The translations under genes and the position numbers were made by a program. From Diadophis punctatus similis (Eukaryota; Chordata; Lepidosauria; Squamata; Dipsadidae): 64,000 bases of DNA. Positions 22,138 to 32,179 of this stretch are shown here, one piece after another. The DNA lies in contig JALIGW010000013.1 of the NCBI GenBank assembly GCA_023053685.1, forward strand, positions 16,343,501-16,407,500, given 5' to 3'. The notes under the pieces were generated by a model. The model was not told the origin of the DNA. It did no database searches and saw only the letters and a program-made list of their open reading frames with translations. Position 1 is the first letter of the stretch. The number at the start of each line of letters is the position of its first letter.

Positions 22138-22620
22138 TACAGATTACAGATTATTAGAGTTGGAAGGGACCTTGTAGGTCATCTAGTCCAACCCCCCTCC
22201 CCCGCTCAAGCAGGAGTCCCTACACCATTTCGGACAAATGGCAGTCCAATGTCCCTTTGAAAGTCTCAAATGTTGGAGCTCTCACAACCTCCGCAGGCAA
22301 GCTGTTCCTCTGATTGATTGCTCTCACCGTCAGAAAGTTCCTCCTTATTTCCAGGTTGAATCTCTCCTTGCTCAGCTTCCATCCATTATTCCTTGTCTGG
22401 CCTTCTGGTGCCTTGAAAACAGCCTGACCCCCTCCTCTCTGTGGCAGCCCCTCAAATATTGGAACACTGCTATCATGTCTCCCCTGGTCCTTCTCTTCGC
22501 TAGACTGGCCATGTTCCTGCAACCGCTCTTCGTATGTTATAGTTTCCAGTCCCCTAATCATCCTGGTTGCTCTCCTCTGCACTTTCTCTAGAGTTTCAAT
22601 GTCTTTTTTGTAGTGTTCTC
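22138..22620 (-). mobile_element. CR1 LINE 3' end
   Basis: The plus strand shows the complement of a classic CR1 tail (gttggaagggaccttgtagg, then catctagtccaacccc). The minus strand still reads RRATRMIRGLETITYEERL, the end of the CR1 reverse transcriptase ORF, before a stop. Internal stops mark it as dead. Confidence 0.9.
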
Positions 22621-22781
22621 TTTATATTTATATTTTTTATATTTTATATTTTTGTATAGTTCCCTTTGCAGGAGGACTTTGCTGCAGACAGAAGAAATGG
22701 TAGGACACAGCAGATCGTAGCTGTAGACAGCAAAGCTGCTGCTGGCTGCAGGAAATACCACTTTAAAACTAGAACAACCAA

Positions 22782-22960
22782 TTGTCTATGGGGGTTCTCA
22801 ATCATCCAGATCATGGTTGTCCCGAGGATGCTTTTCCCAAAAGCAACTGGACTTTCTTGGTTTTTTTCCCCCTTGGAAATATTTTGCTTCTCATCCAAGA
22901 AGCTTCTTCAGTTCTGACTGGATGATGGGGAATTTAGAACTAAGGATTCCTTAAGGCTGC
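22782..22960. mobile_element. Foldback-type interspersed repeat, single arm
   Basis: Contains the block catggttgtcccgaggatgc and the core ctcatccaagaagcttcttc, shared with 30781-31385 and 44815-45425 where it occurs as two facing arms. Possibly a Penelope-like terminal repeat; class not proven. Confidence 0.6.
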
Positions 22961-23089
22961 TTGAGATTGCAGCTGTGATGAAATGAAGGCAGCAGCATCA
23001 TGAAGATATTACAGGAAAAAGAGGTTGCTGAGGATGGTTAGGTGGGAATGGGAAAAGGTTCACTGACATTGGTCATCTGATGTCCCTTC

Positions 23090-23890
23090 TTTACTCCAGG
23101 ACTGTCTTCATTTTAGTGAGGTTTTTTTACCTTGTAGATGACCCTCACTCCATCAAGGACCTTGGAGTACTCATATCTAATGATCTAAGTGCCAAAGCCC
23201 AGTGTAACAACATTGCCAAAAAGGAATTAAGAGTTGTAAACTTAATCTTGTGTAGCTTCTTCTCCGGTAATATTACACTACTAACCAGAGCATACAAAAC
23301 ATTTGCTAGACCAATTCTCAAATACAGCTCATCTGTCTGGAACCCGCACTGCATATCGGACATTAATACAATTGAGAATGTCCAGAGATATTTCACGAGA
23401 AGAGTCCTCCACTCCTCTGCTCGCAACAGAATACCATATGCCACCCTATGCCACCAGACTTGAAATTCTGGGCTTAGACTACTTAGAACTACGCCGCCTT
23501 CAGTATGATCTAAGCGTAGTTCATAAAATGATCTGCTACAATGTCCTACCTGTCAATAACTACTTCAGCTTCAACCACAACAATACATGAGCACACAATA
23601 GATATAAACTTAAAGTGAACCACTCCAAACTCGATTGCAGAAAATACGACTTCAGCAAAAGAATGGTCAATGCCTGGAATACACTACCCAACTCTATGGT
23701 TTCATCCCCAACCCCCCAAAATTTTAACCTTAGACTGTCTACTGTTGACTTCACCCCATTCCTAAGAGGTCTGTAAGAGGCCTACCATCCGTCCTAATGT
23801 CCCCATTTATTTTTATTTGTATACATTTCATGTATTCAATTCATGTTTCAACGTACTATCTAATACGTTTTTGATAAAATAAAATAAGAG
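23090..23890 (+). mobile_element. CR1-like LINE 3' end, longest copy
   Basis: Encodes SIKDLGVLISNDLSAKAQCN, then RPILKYSSSVWNPHCISDIN and a terminal KYDFSKRMVNAWNTLP-FLRGL stretch, across frameshifts, followed by a 3'UTR and a (taaaa)n tail. It belongs to the same family as 4720-5072. The reverse-transcriptase thumb and C-terminal region are recognisable. Confidence 0.85.
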
Positions 23891-24061
23891 TGAATAAGGA
23901 GCACCTGTTGGCTGTCCCCTCTTATCAGGAGATAGGACAGAAGAAGGTATGTTACTTGGGAAGTTCTGTGTGTGGAAGTTCATACATCTTAAAGTTGAGA
24001 AACATTCCATTTAAAGCATATTTGACAGATAACCCTGTAGTCTCTGTTGGAAGACCGCTGC

Positions 24062-24172
24062 TATAGAAGTAGAGTTTGGTGTAGTAATTAAGGCACCAGG
24101 CTAGAAACCAGGAGACTGTGAATTCTACTCTCATTTAACACAAAGACAATTGGGTGACTTTGGACTAGGCAC
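24062..24172 (+). mobile_element. Truncated tRNA-derived SINE
   Basis: Phrases gtgtagtaattaaggcacca and ttgggtgactttggactagg match the squamate SINE head and body. It is cut off by the next element at 24173. Confidence 0.6.
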
Positions 24173-24357
24173 CAATGGTCCCTCTAACGTTAGAAAATGG
24201 TGCACAGCAATTGGAAACTGCTGTGCACCGTTCTCTAGTCATGTGCGTGGGCGCGCAGTCGCGCAGCCTCTGATATTAGAAAACGGCGCACGGCAGTTGG
24301 AAACTGCTGCGTGCCATTCTTTCATTACGTGCGCCACGCAGCTTAGAGGGAACATTG
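24173..24357. mobile_element. hAT-like MITE, CAATGGTCCCTCTAA ends
   Basis: The ends CAATGGTCCCTCTAA and TTAGAGGGAACATTG are inverted repeats. Flanks ctaggcac and ctaggtac match at 7 of 8. The interior holds two related units built on ttagaaa and ttggaaactgctg. Confidence 0.82.
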
Positions 24358-24639
24358 CTAGGTACTCTATCATAGCCCTGGGAAGCAGTTGCTAGCACAC
24401 CACTTCCGAAAAACCTAATCAAGAAAACTTCAGAGGCTAGTCCAGGCAGTCGCCAGAAGTCAACGCTAAAAGAGAACAGAGAACAGAAGAGTTCACCACT
24501 TTATATCTTCCAAATTTTCCTGATATCCAGCCTTAACCTTTCATTTTAGCTCATCGGTTCTGGTCGTTTCCTCTGGGATAATAGAGAACATTCCCACTTC
24601 CTTTCTTATGCTACCTTTCAGTTTCATATTCCGCAACCA

Positions 24640-25110
24640 CATCTTTTTTTGTATTTGTATTTGTTTATTTGTCAAGCATATATGATTATAAGCAAAGTAT
24701 AAACAGTAAAACATGATTGAATATATATGTAATAGTACAAGCATGAATAAGAGTAAAAGAGGTATGAATATATGTGTACATTAGGACAGGAACGGTAGGC
24801 ACAAATGTGCGCTTATGCACGCCCCTTACCTCTTAGGAATGGGGTGAGGTCGATGGTAGATAATCTGAGGTTGAAGTTTTTGGGGTTTGGGGAAGAAACT
24901 ACTGAGTCAGGTAAAGTGTTCCAGGCATTGACAATTCTGTTGTTGAAGTCGAATTTTTTGCAATCAAGTCTGGAGCGGTTTACATTAAGTTTGTATCTAT
25001 TGTGAGCTCGTGTATTATTGGGGTTGAAGCTGAAGTAGTCATTAACAGGTAGGACATTGAGGCAGATAATTTTGTGAGCTACACTTAGATCAGATACCCA
25101 GATCATCTAA
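24640..25110 (-). mobile_element. CR1-like LINE 3' end
   Basis: The minus strand encodes LSVAHKIICLNVLPVNDYF, then RLDCKKFDFNNRIVNAWNTL and LRLSTIDLTPFLRG. The 3' tail (tttgtttatttgtcaagcat on plus) agrees with the other copies. Confidence 0.85.
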
Positions 25111-25230
25111 CACTTTCTCCTGCAGCTTGTTTCTGGTCTTTTACCATCCTGTAGCCCTTCGCTAAACTTATTCCAATTTGTCACTGTCCTTTTTGGACTG
25201 TGGTGCTCAGAACCAAGCATGAACTCAGAT

Positions 25231-25540
25231 CAGGGGTGAAATCCTCCCGGTTCACTCTTACCTGTCGGTCGCCGCAGAGCCTTTGGAGCTGGTGACATTT
25301 GCGGCGCGGGACTGCCCCCGCCCGCTTTCCCCGCCCGCCTGGATGCCGCCATTTGCGTTCTTTTGCCCTCTGCACATGCGCAAAGCATTCTGCAAGCACA
25401 GAGGGCAAAAGAACGCAAATGGCAGCGTCCATGCGGGCGGGGGAAGCGGGCGGGGGCAGCCCCGTGCCGCGAATACCACCAGCTCCAAAGGCTCTGCGGC
25501 GACCAACAGGTAAGAGCGAACCGGAAGGATTTCACCCCTG
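25231..25540. mobile_element. Foldback hAT-like element, CAGGGGTG family, copy 2
   Basis: Perfect actcagat target duplications (25223-25230, 25541-25548). The whole element folds: the left arm holds ctgtcggtcgccgcagagcc and the right arm its complement ggctctgcggcgaccaacag, around an inner pair gttcttttgccctctgca and agagggcaaaagaac. Coding-like frames on both strands follow from this symmetry. Confidence 0.9.
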
Positions 25541-25794
25541 ACTCAGATAGTACTACTTTATCATTTAATGAAATTATAAAAGGGACAGCAGGCATGTGTG
25601 TGTGTCTATGAAAATGTTTGTAGTGTGGTTCAAGCATAATTTTAGGGAATAGGGCAGGACAAGCCTGTTTACTGGGGTGGGGAAATCATATTTTTAGACA
25701 AACAAAACAACTGTATGAAAGGAGGAGAAATATGTCTTTATCTACAGAAAGCCTGACATGTAGAGGATTAACTCTTTGATTATAGGAAGTGGAC

Positions 25795-26811
25795 CAGGGG
25801 TGAGTTGCTCACTTACCGAGACCGGTGCGCTGCTCTGCGTTTCTTCATGTTTTGTGCATACGCGCGCGCTGTGCATGCATGCCCCCTCGTGCGATTTTGC
25901 TTCTGCGCATGCATGTGTAGGAAGTTAGCACCCACCCCTCTCCTAGGAAATGAGATATCCTAGGAGATATTAAAAGGCAGAATATATTCTGTGGAATATC
26001 TCTGGAAACATGCTTGTGAGTGGACAAAAGACTCCTCTTGGAAAACCCCCACCCCTTGCCAATGGGCCATTAAGGACTGGGCCCAGCTCACATATTCCTC
26101 TCACCTAGCCTGGAAGTCTTCTGCATAACAGAACCACAATAGGATTTGCCCAAGGCCCTTTCATTCAGCCAAGCCTGGGACAGACAAAAGCCTATAGAGT
26201 TGCCACTGCATGGCCTTCTGGGAGCCTGACCACCAATCAGTTGCATCATATACACAAGGAACAGGAAACTAAGAAGTGGGACCCAACAGAGAGTATAAAA
26301 CAAGGAACTCAGCATCTCTTCTGCCTCTTTTCTCTTCACCCACATCTGGAAACATGTGATCTACCTTTTCTGTACAGGGGCTCATGCCATGTGCTCCTGT
26401 CCACCATATTAAAACCTTCTTTCCAAGCAACTTCCATGAATCCAGTGTCTTTTTCCCCACTTGGAAATGAACCCAGAAGGATATTCCTTACAACACATGG
26501 AAGCAAAATCTCGCCAAAATCTTGCAAGGGGATGCACGCAATATTTCAGCGTGATTTTGCTTCCGCGCATGTGCAGAAGCAAAATCTCACCAAAATCTCG
26601 CGCGCGTGTCCCCTTGCGAGATTTTGGCACGATTTTGCTTCCACACATGCGCAGAAGCAAAATCGCCCAAAAATCCCCCCCCCCAAAAAAGATGGCGATG
26701 CACACGACTGCCCGGTGGAGACGGTACCGGAGCAGTCGCGCGCAAATTGGGTTATCGGCGGGTCCCTACCGGAGCTACGCACTGGACCGCAACAGTAGGA
26801 ACCCACCCCTG
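25795..26811. mobile_element. hAT-like element, CAGGGGTG family, copy 3, with a foreign interior
   Basis: Left end CAGGGGTGAGTTGC and right end GGAACCCACCCCTG are flanked by perfect aagtggac repeats (25787-25794, 26812-26819). Roughly 25940-26500 has a different, less GC-rich composition and seems to be a second insertion. The outer parts are rich in gattttgcttc-gcgcatg motifs. Confidence 0.75.
25951..26492 (+). mobile_element. Candidate solo LTR nested in a hAT-like element
   Basis: Starts TGAGATATCC, has a TATA-like box (gagtataaaacaaggaac near 26291) and ends near ggatattccttaca. Size and layout suggest an LTR, but no target duplication was found and no internal retroviral gene is present. 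Confidence 0.4.
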
Positions 26812-26819
26812 AAGTGGAC

Positions 26820-28411
26820 AGCCTATTTTTGCCAAATTCCAGTTCTCTTTGCAGTTGATTTATAACTATACCAGGGCAGATAATATGACAGGAAGAGAAT
26901 AAGCAAATTAAATCTACATTGTTAAATTAAAATGAAACCCATCCAAATAAGTATTCTGTGTCCTATAATGCTACCACTCAGAACTACTGAGAGCTTTCTT
27001 GCTATTAAAGAGTTCATAGTTTTCTTATGCAAGTAACAATTCAGTCATCATGATAAATAGCGGTTACCTGTTTATGAACTTTGATGTGAACACAACCCAC
27101 AGATGACATGAAAAGCCAGAAGACGAACAGTGAAGCTTGTCTTCCTGTAAAGGGTGAGAGGAATGCTGAGTCTACCAATAGGTTTATAAATCATGGGAGG
27201 GAGGGGTTTCCCCATACACTGTTTTTCCAATGAAATTTTTTCTCAAAAAAAAATCTATTTCGGTTTGCAAGTAGCTAAAGCCTACAGCAGCTTTACAGCA
27301 AATGACAGAAAGAAAGAAAATATTTCCTTCCTGGATGAAAATGTAAAAAACAAAACTGATGCAATACAAAGCACAAACCCTTTTTCCAAACTATTAATCT
27401 TTTTATTTATCAGATGGAAAATTCTGCTGTCACATAGAAAATGAAGAGAAAGTGTCCCCTGCAAATATTCTTCTTTCATGCAGCTATTAACAGCCAACAC
27501 ATATCTCATCTCCTCATTCAGAAGATGCTATCCGCTCTGTTTCTCATATTCAGAGGATGGTTGCCTGCAAATAGACAAATCATAGCTAATAGCTACTGTA
27601 ACAATGAAAACTAAATCACACTGAACATACATTAATCATGTAGAGTCACTTTTGACAGTGTTATTGTTTTTTGAGGAAACGTTGATGTCAAATATACAGA
27701 AGTATAGCTACAAAAATTAATAATAATGTAGGGCTTTCATCTTTGACCAAGGACTCAAATGAACAATTTATATTGCTTAACTATTTTTCCAAGATAGTTT
27801 AATTTTTTCTGAGTACTTTCTGAATACTTTTTAATTTTTCATTGTTTTTCTAACACAAACACAATACTGGAAGAGGAAATCTACAGATAATTTGCAGCAG
27901 TGGTTTGTTAATTTGCATTGCTGTCAACTTTAAATTAGTCTTTTTTTCAACCATTACAATCATGTTTTTGAGAATACTGTATAGTGACATTTTTTTGGCC
28001 ATTATTCTGCCCCACATTTTTATCTTTTTAAAAAATGTTCAGTTCTGATTAATTTTGAAGATGTATAGCTCCTTACTTAAGGCAGTTGTATACATTTATA
28101 TTTTTTTAATTAATTCAGATAAGAAAAAGAGTGGAACCTTGAGTTGTACCTTGGTATAAATTGAATTAAAGAGAAGGCACTTCACAAATAATCACCCATG
28201 CTTTAGAAGTTGGATAACTCATATCAATCAAAATAAAGAACTTTACCAAAAACCCAATATATCCCAATATCTGTTCAAGTGTCCATCCATTCAATATCCA
28301 TATCAAAAATCCCTAATGAAAAGTCATCAAATGCTTTCTCATTTCCAAATATATTATACCGTCTTAAATATGAAATCAATATTATCAATTAAAAGTCTGA
28401 TAATATCAGAA
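26820..28411. other. Intergenic sequence between IL1RL2 and IL18R1
   Basis: AT-rich and largely repeat-free. I searched the minus strand for Ig or TIR exons of a third receptor (IL1RL1) and found none that satisfies domain motifs, splice sites and phase. One splice-flanked segment at 27068-27144 was considered and rejected. Confidence 0.5.
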
Positions 28412-28494
28412 CAGCGGCAGGTTGCTCCTGGTTCGGCCCAGTTCTTAGAACTGGTTAACGCCGGTGGCGGGAGGCTCCGCCCACCCACCAGGGA
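28412..28494. mobile_element. hAT-like CAGGGGTGGGTT family, left part only
   Basis: Starts cagcggcaggttgctcctgg and contains gttcttagaactggttaacg, as in other copies, but breaks off at the LTR-like segment at 28495 with no right end found. Confidence 0.6.
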
Positions 28495-28679
28495 TGCTTC
28501 TGAGAGACTCACAGGAACACTTCTTTACTAGGCAACTTCTCTGTACAATCAGCAGCTTACAGTCTGATAGTTAGCCCTTTTATAGGGAGCTGTCATATGC
28601 ATCAACCAATAGCGTTTGAGCATTCTCCCGCTCAAACGCTGGACCTGGGTGAAACCATGTACACAGTCAGTACATAACA
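28495..28679 (-). mobile_element. Candidate short LTR
   Basis: On the minus strand it begins TGTTATGTACTGAC, carries a TATA box (ccctataaaagggcta) and ends gtctctcagaagca. The 185-bp length is small. No target duplication was identified. Confidence 0.45.
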
Positions 28680-28999
28680 GTCAAGCTTAACATTAGATAC
28701 AAGCATTGAAGATCATCATTTAATCAAGCTGGTCTCTTAGACAGAGTTGGAAATCCAATAGCTAAGAGTGACATCTTGTGGGAAATGATGGTGCTGCAAG
28801 ACATTCCCATAAATCATAGCTGACCAAATTCAGCTCCTCCCACTTCATTCAGCCAGGCAGAATCAACATTTGTCCAAAAATGAATGCTCAAACTGAATTT
28901 GTATGAGGCCAGACAAGATGAAATATCTTTCAGAAAACCAGTATCTCTCTAAGGTATTCCCAAGTATTGACCTGATTCAATTCACTCCCGTTGGAAGAA

Positions 29000-29560
29000 A
29001 AATCCAGTCCAGTTCCAAGTCAGGAGAAAGGCACAGGAAATAAAAGGGAGGCTGATCGGAAAGGTTTTATTGATGAGCAGAACCAACAACAGCATGTAGT
29101 TCCGGGACAGCTGACAAATTAGCTTGATGAGTGCAAGGATTTTTATACAGTTTCTGAGATGTTGCAGGGGGTTGTACAATGTAGTGAGCCTGGTGTCTTT
29201 TGCTATTTTGATGGTGGTGGGTTAATCCTATTATGTCCTAAAGGTCATGTCCTATCCTTCTTAATCCCATCAGCTGGAACTGAAGATGTTTTGTTTATGA
29301 ATAGATTGGCCCAGATTTCTTAATGGGCACAAAACATTCATTTCTAAAGACTTCAAGCATCTGCTGGAGGCTGTTGGGACTGCTTTCTGCCTTTGTTAAA
29401 GATTTTTCTCCATTTCTCCTTTGGGGAAATATAATACTCTGCCTCTTAATATTTCCCAAAATATTTCATTTTTCTGGGGGGGCTTCCCACACTCCTTTAA
29501 AGACAGGGTGGGTAACTCCTGCTTTTGTTTCAATCCTGATGGCAGGGAACTCATGCAGAT
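29000..29560 (-). mobile_element. Possible further LTR or retroelement remnant
   Basis: The minus strand shows a TATA-like ctgtataaaaatcc and, downstream, catcaataaaacctttccg with a poly(A) signal, in the order expected for an LTR. Borders are unclear and there is no coding sequence. Confidence 0.3.
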
Positions 29561-29674
29561 GCATCAGGAGATCATGAATGGGTAGGAATGAAATCTGTAG
29601 CCAGATTTTAAGCTTTGGGAGGCTTATGGAAAGAAATCAGTGCAGTGTCTGGCAGAGGCTTAATGCAAAAGTAT

Positions 29675-30696
29675 TATTTATTTATTTATTATTTATTTAT
29701 TTCTTGGTTCTTATATGCCGCCCTACTCCCAAGGGACTCAGGGCGGCGTACAGCAATATACAAGAACACTAGAAAATAAACATTAATTAAAACCAAGTTT
29801 AAAAGTTAAAAATTAAATATTTAAAAGATATCCATCAACCAGACATACCCGGGGGAGAGCTCAAATGGGCTAGTCTCTACCCCCTGCCTGCAGGAAGAGC
29901 CATGTCTTGACGGCTTTTCGGAAGGCCAGCAGGGTGGGGATAGTTCGGGTCTCTGAGGGAAGTTGGTTCCAGAGCACAGGGCCCCCCACAGAGAAGGCCC
30001 TCCCCTAGGGCCCGCCAGCCGGCATTGTTTGGCTGACGGGACCTGGGGGAGACCAACTCTGTGGGCCCTAACCGGTCGAAGGAAAGTATGAGGCAGAATG
30101 CGGTCCCGGAGATAGCCTGGTCCTAAGCCATGAAGGGCTTTAAAGATGATGATCAACACCTTGAATTGTACCCGGAGACTGATGGGCAACCAATGCAGCT
30201 GGCGGAGTATAGGTGTAACGTGGGTGTACCTTGGCACACCCACCATAGCACGCGCAGCTGCATTTTGCACCAACTGAAGTCTCCGGATACTCTTCAAGGG
30301 TAGCCCCATGTAGAGCGCATTGCAATAATCCAAATGGGAGGTGACAAGGCATGAGTGACCATGAGTAGAGCCTCCTTCTCCAAGTATGGCCGCAATTGGT
30401 GCACCAGGCGAACCTGTGCAAAGGCCCCCCTAGCCACAGCAGTAAGATGATGATCCAATTTTAGCTGTGGATCTAGGAGGACCCCCAAATTGCGGACCTG
30501 ATCCGAGGGAGTTAATTTCCCTCCCTCGAGAACCAAGGAGGGAAAGTTGTCATGGTCCTTAGGAGGCAATATCCAAAGCCACTCAGTCTTGTCGGGGTTG
30601 AGTCTGAGTCTGTTCCTCCCCATCCAGGTCCTAACGTCGTCCAGGCACCGGCACATTACATCAACTGCCTCACTGAATTGAGATTGCCTCACTGAA
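29675..30696 (-). mobile_element. L2/CR1-like LINE, 5'-truncated, with 15-bp target duplication
   Basis: Flanked by exact repeats ttaatgcaaaagtat (29660-29674, 30697-30711). The minus strand encodes the reverse-transcriptase C-terminal region: RLRLNPDKTEWLW, LVLEGGKLTPSDQVRNLGVL, DPQLKLDHHLTAVARGAFAQ, then in another frame RLQLVQNAAARAMVG and ILRQLHWLPISLRVQFKVL. One missing base near 30347 separates the frames. The tail is (atttatt)n. It is a recent insertion compared with the decayed relative at 32180-34125. Confidence 0.92.
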
Positions 30697-30780
30697 TTAA
30701 TGCAAAAGTATTTTTCCTTATACCTGCATCTTTAAAGTTAGCAGAGTTGGTCTTACTTTTGGCACTTTTTAAAGGTTTTA

Positions 30781-31385
30781 TGATATGCAGTGGATGTCCC
30801 AAAGGCATTTTTTCAAAAGGCAACTGGACTTTGCTTTTCTTTGAAGACATTTCGCTTCTCATCCAAGAAGCTTCTTTAGTTCTTACTGAAGGGTGGAGGA
30901 TGGAAGGATTTATATTCCTTACAGTCATCTGGTCGTTAGCATTATTTCTGAGAGTTGTTGAGGCCACTTTATCTGAGGCCCTAGGGCTCAGATAAATATA
31001 GGGCTCAGATAACCCTCCACCAGAGGTGGGTTGCTCCCGGTTCAGACTGGTTCTAAAGAACCGGTAGCAGGAATTTTCCCCTGCTCGCCGAACCGGGAGC
31101 GACGGCCAGCTGGCCACACCCCCAAACTGGCTCTCTCAGCGGCACCATAGGCGGCGCCATTTTGTTTTCGGCACTGTGCATCTCTGTATGTGTGCCTACA
31201 CGGCGCGGGAGGAAGCGAACTGGCAGTGAGGTAAGTTAGAACCCACCCCTGCCCTCCACCATTCAGTCAGAACTGAAGAAGCTTTTTGGTTGAGAAGCAA
31301 AACGTCTTCAAGGAAAAACAGTGTCTAGTTGCCTTTTGAAAAAGCACCTTTGGAACAACCAGGACCTGGATGACTGAAAATCTCA
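30781..31385. mobile_element. Foldback-type repeat with two facing arms
   Basis: The left arm (about 30790-30925) and right arm (about 31253-31375) are inverted copies built on ctcatccaagaagcttcttt and its complement. A hAT-like element (31021-31251) is inserted in the middle. Also seen at 44815-45425. Confidence 0.75.
31021..31251. mobile_element. hAT-like element, CAGGGGTGGGTT family, copy 4, nested
   Basis: Ends cagaggtgggttgctcccgg and agaacccacccctg, with perfect ccctccac target duplications (31013-31020, 31252-31259). It splits the foldback repeat. Confidence 0.9.
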
Positions 31386-32179
31386 ATAGATGTATGCAGT
31401 GGATGTTTTAACCTTTGCACAGTATTCATTTCACAACTTGCACAAAAGAGGTGAATAAAGTCAGGATGCTTACCCAGGTAAGGAGGCAAAATAAGCTACT
31501 AAGGAGACTTATATAACCTGTGATCTTTCAGGAAGTCCTCTGTAGTTGATATTTTATCAATTTGCATTGTTATTATTATAGATTTCTAGAGGTTATGTAA
31601 AAACTTCTAAAAATACTTCTGAACACTTAGCATTTTATTAATTTATTATTTATTAAAATTATATGCCGCTCATCTCTCAATCTAGCAACTCTGGGCGGCA
31701 TATACATTTAATAAAGAAATAAAATGTGAAAGATTTGAGAGAAAAATCAACCTGAGATCACCAAGCCTACTGATATATATTCTGATAGACTATCATTGCC
31801 TGTCAGTAGGCAGAACTGTGCAAGTGCAAACACAGATATGGCTGAAATAGATGCTACTCTGAAGTTAGAATGAAGCAATCAGAATATAATATAAAAACAC
31901 ATGTAATATACAAATTATAAAATGCAGAGTTACTGCATCATTCTCTGTGAAACTTCCTGCTGCTTTCTTAGAAACACCCATTGTTCTTTCCCCCTATTCA
32001 TAGAAATTGTAGACCTATAAACCACAGCTGACAAACGTGGTAACAAGGACTTAAAGGGTGCAGTCAGCTCAAGAGTTGTATTAATAGGCAGATGTCAACA
32101 ACTATCAGGACTATTTTGGAAAAGGTATTAGGTGGTGGTATTCCATTGTTTATTAAATTCATGGGTTGCCACTCTAACT
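31386..32179. other. Intergenic, mostly unassigned
   Basis: Holds a short L2-like tail fragment at about 31636-31715 (aattatatgccgctcatctc, then ctgggcggcatatac) and otherwise AT-rich sequence without recognisable features. Confidence 0.5.

Noticed and set aside
27068..27144. Splice-flanked segment on the minus strand reading SLFVFWLFMSSVGCVH, like a signal-peptide exon of a missing IL1RL1
   Set aside because: It has an acceptor and a donor, but the hydrophobic frame has no start codon at its head, ends in phase 0 instead of the family phase 1, and no Ig exon follows downstream.
30840..30900. Hammerhead ribozyme in the foldback repeat core (gatgagaagcgaaacgtc)
   Set aside because: It has a GAAAC-like element but not the required CUGAUGA core, and stem II would be too short.
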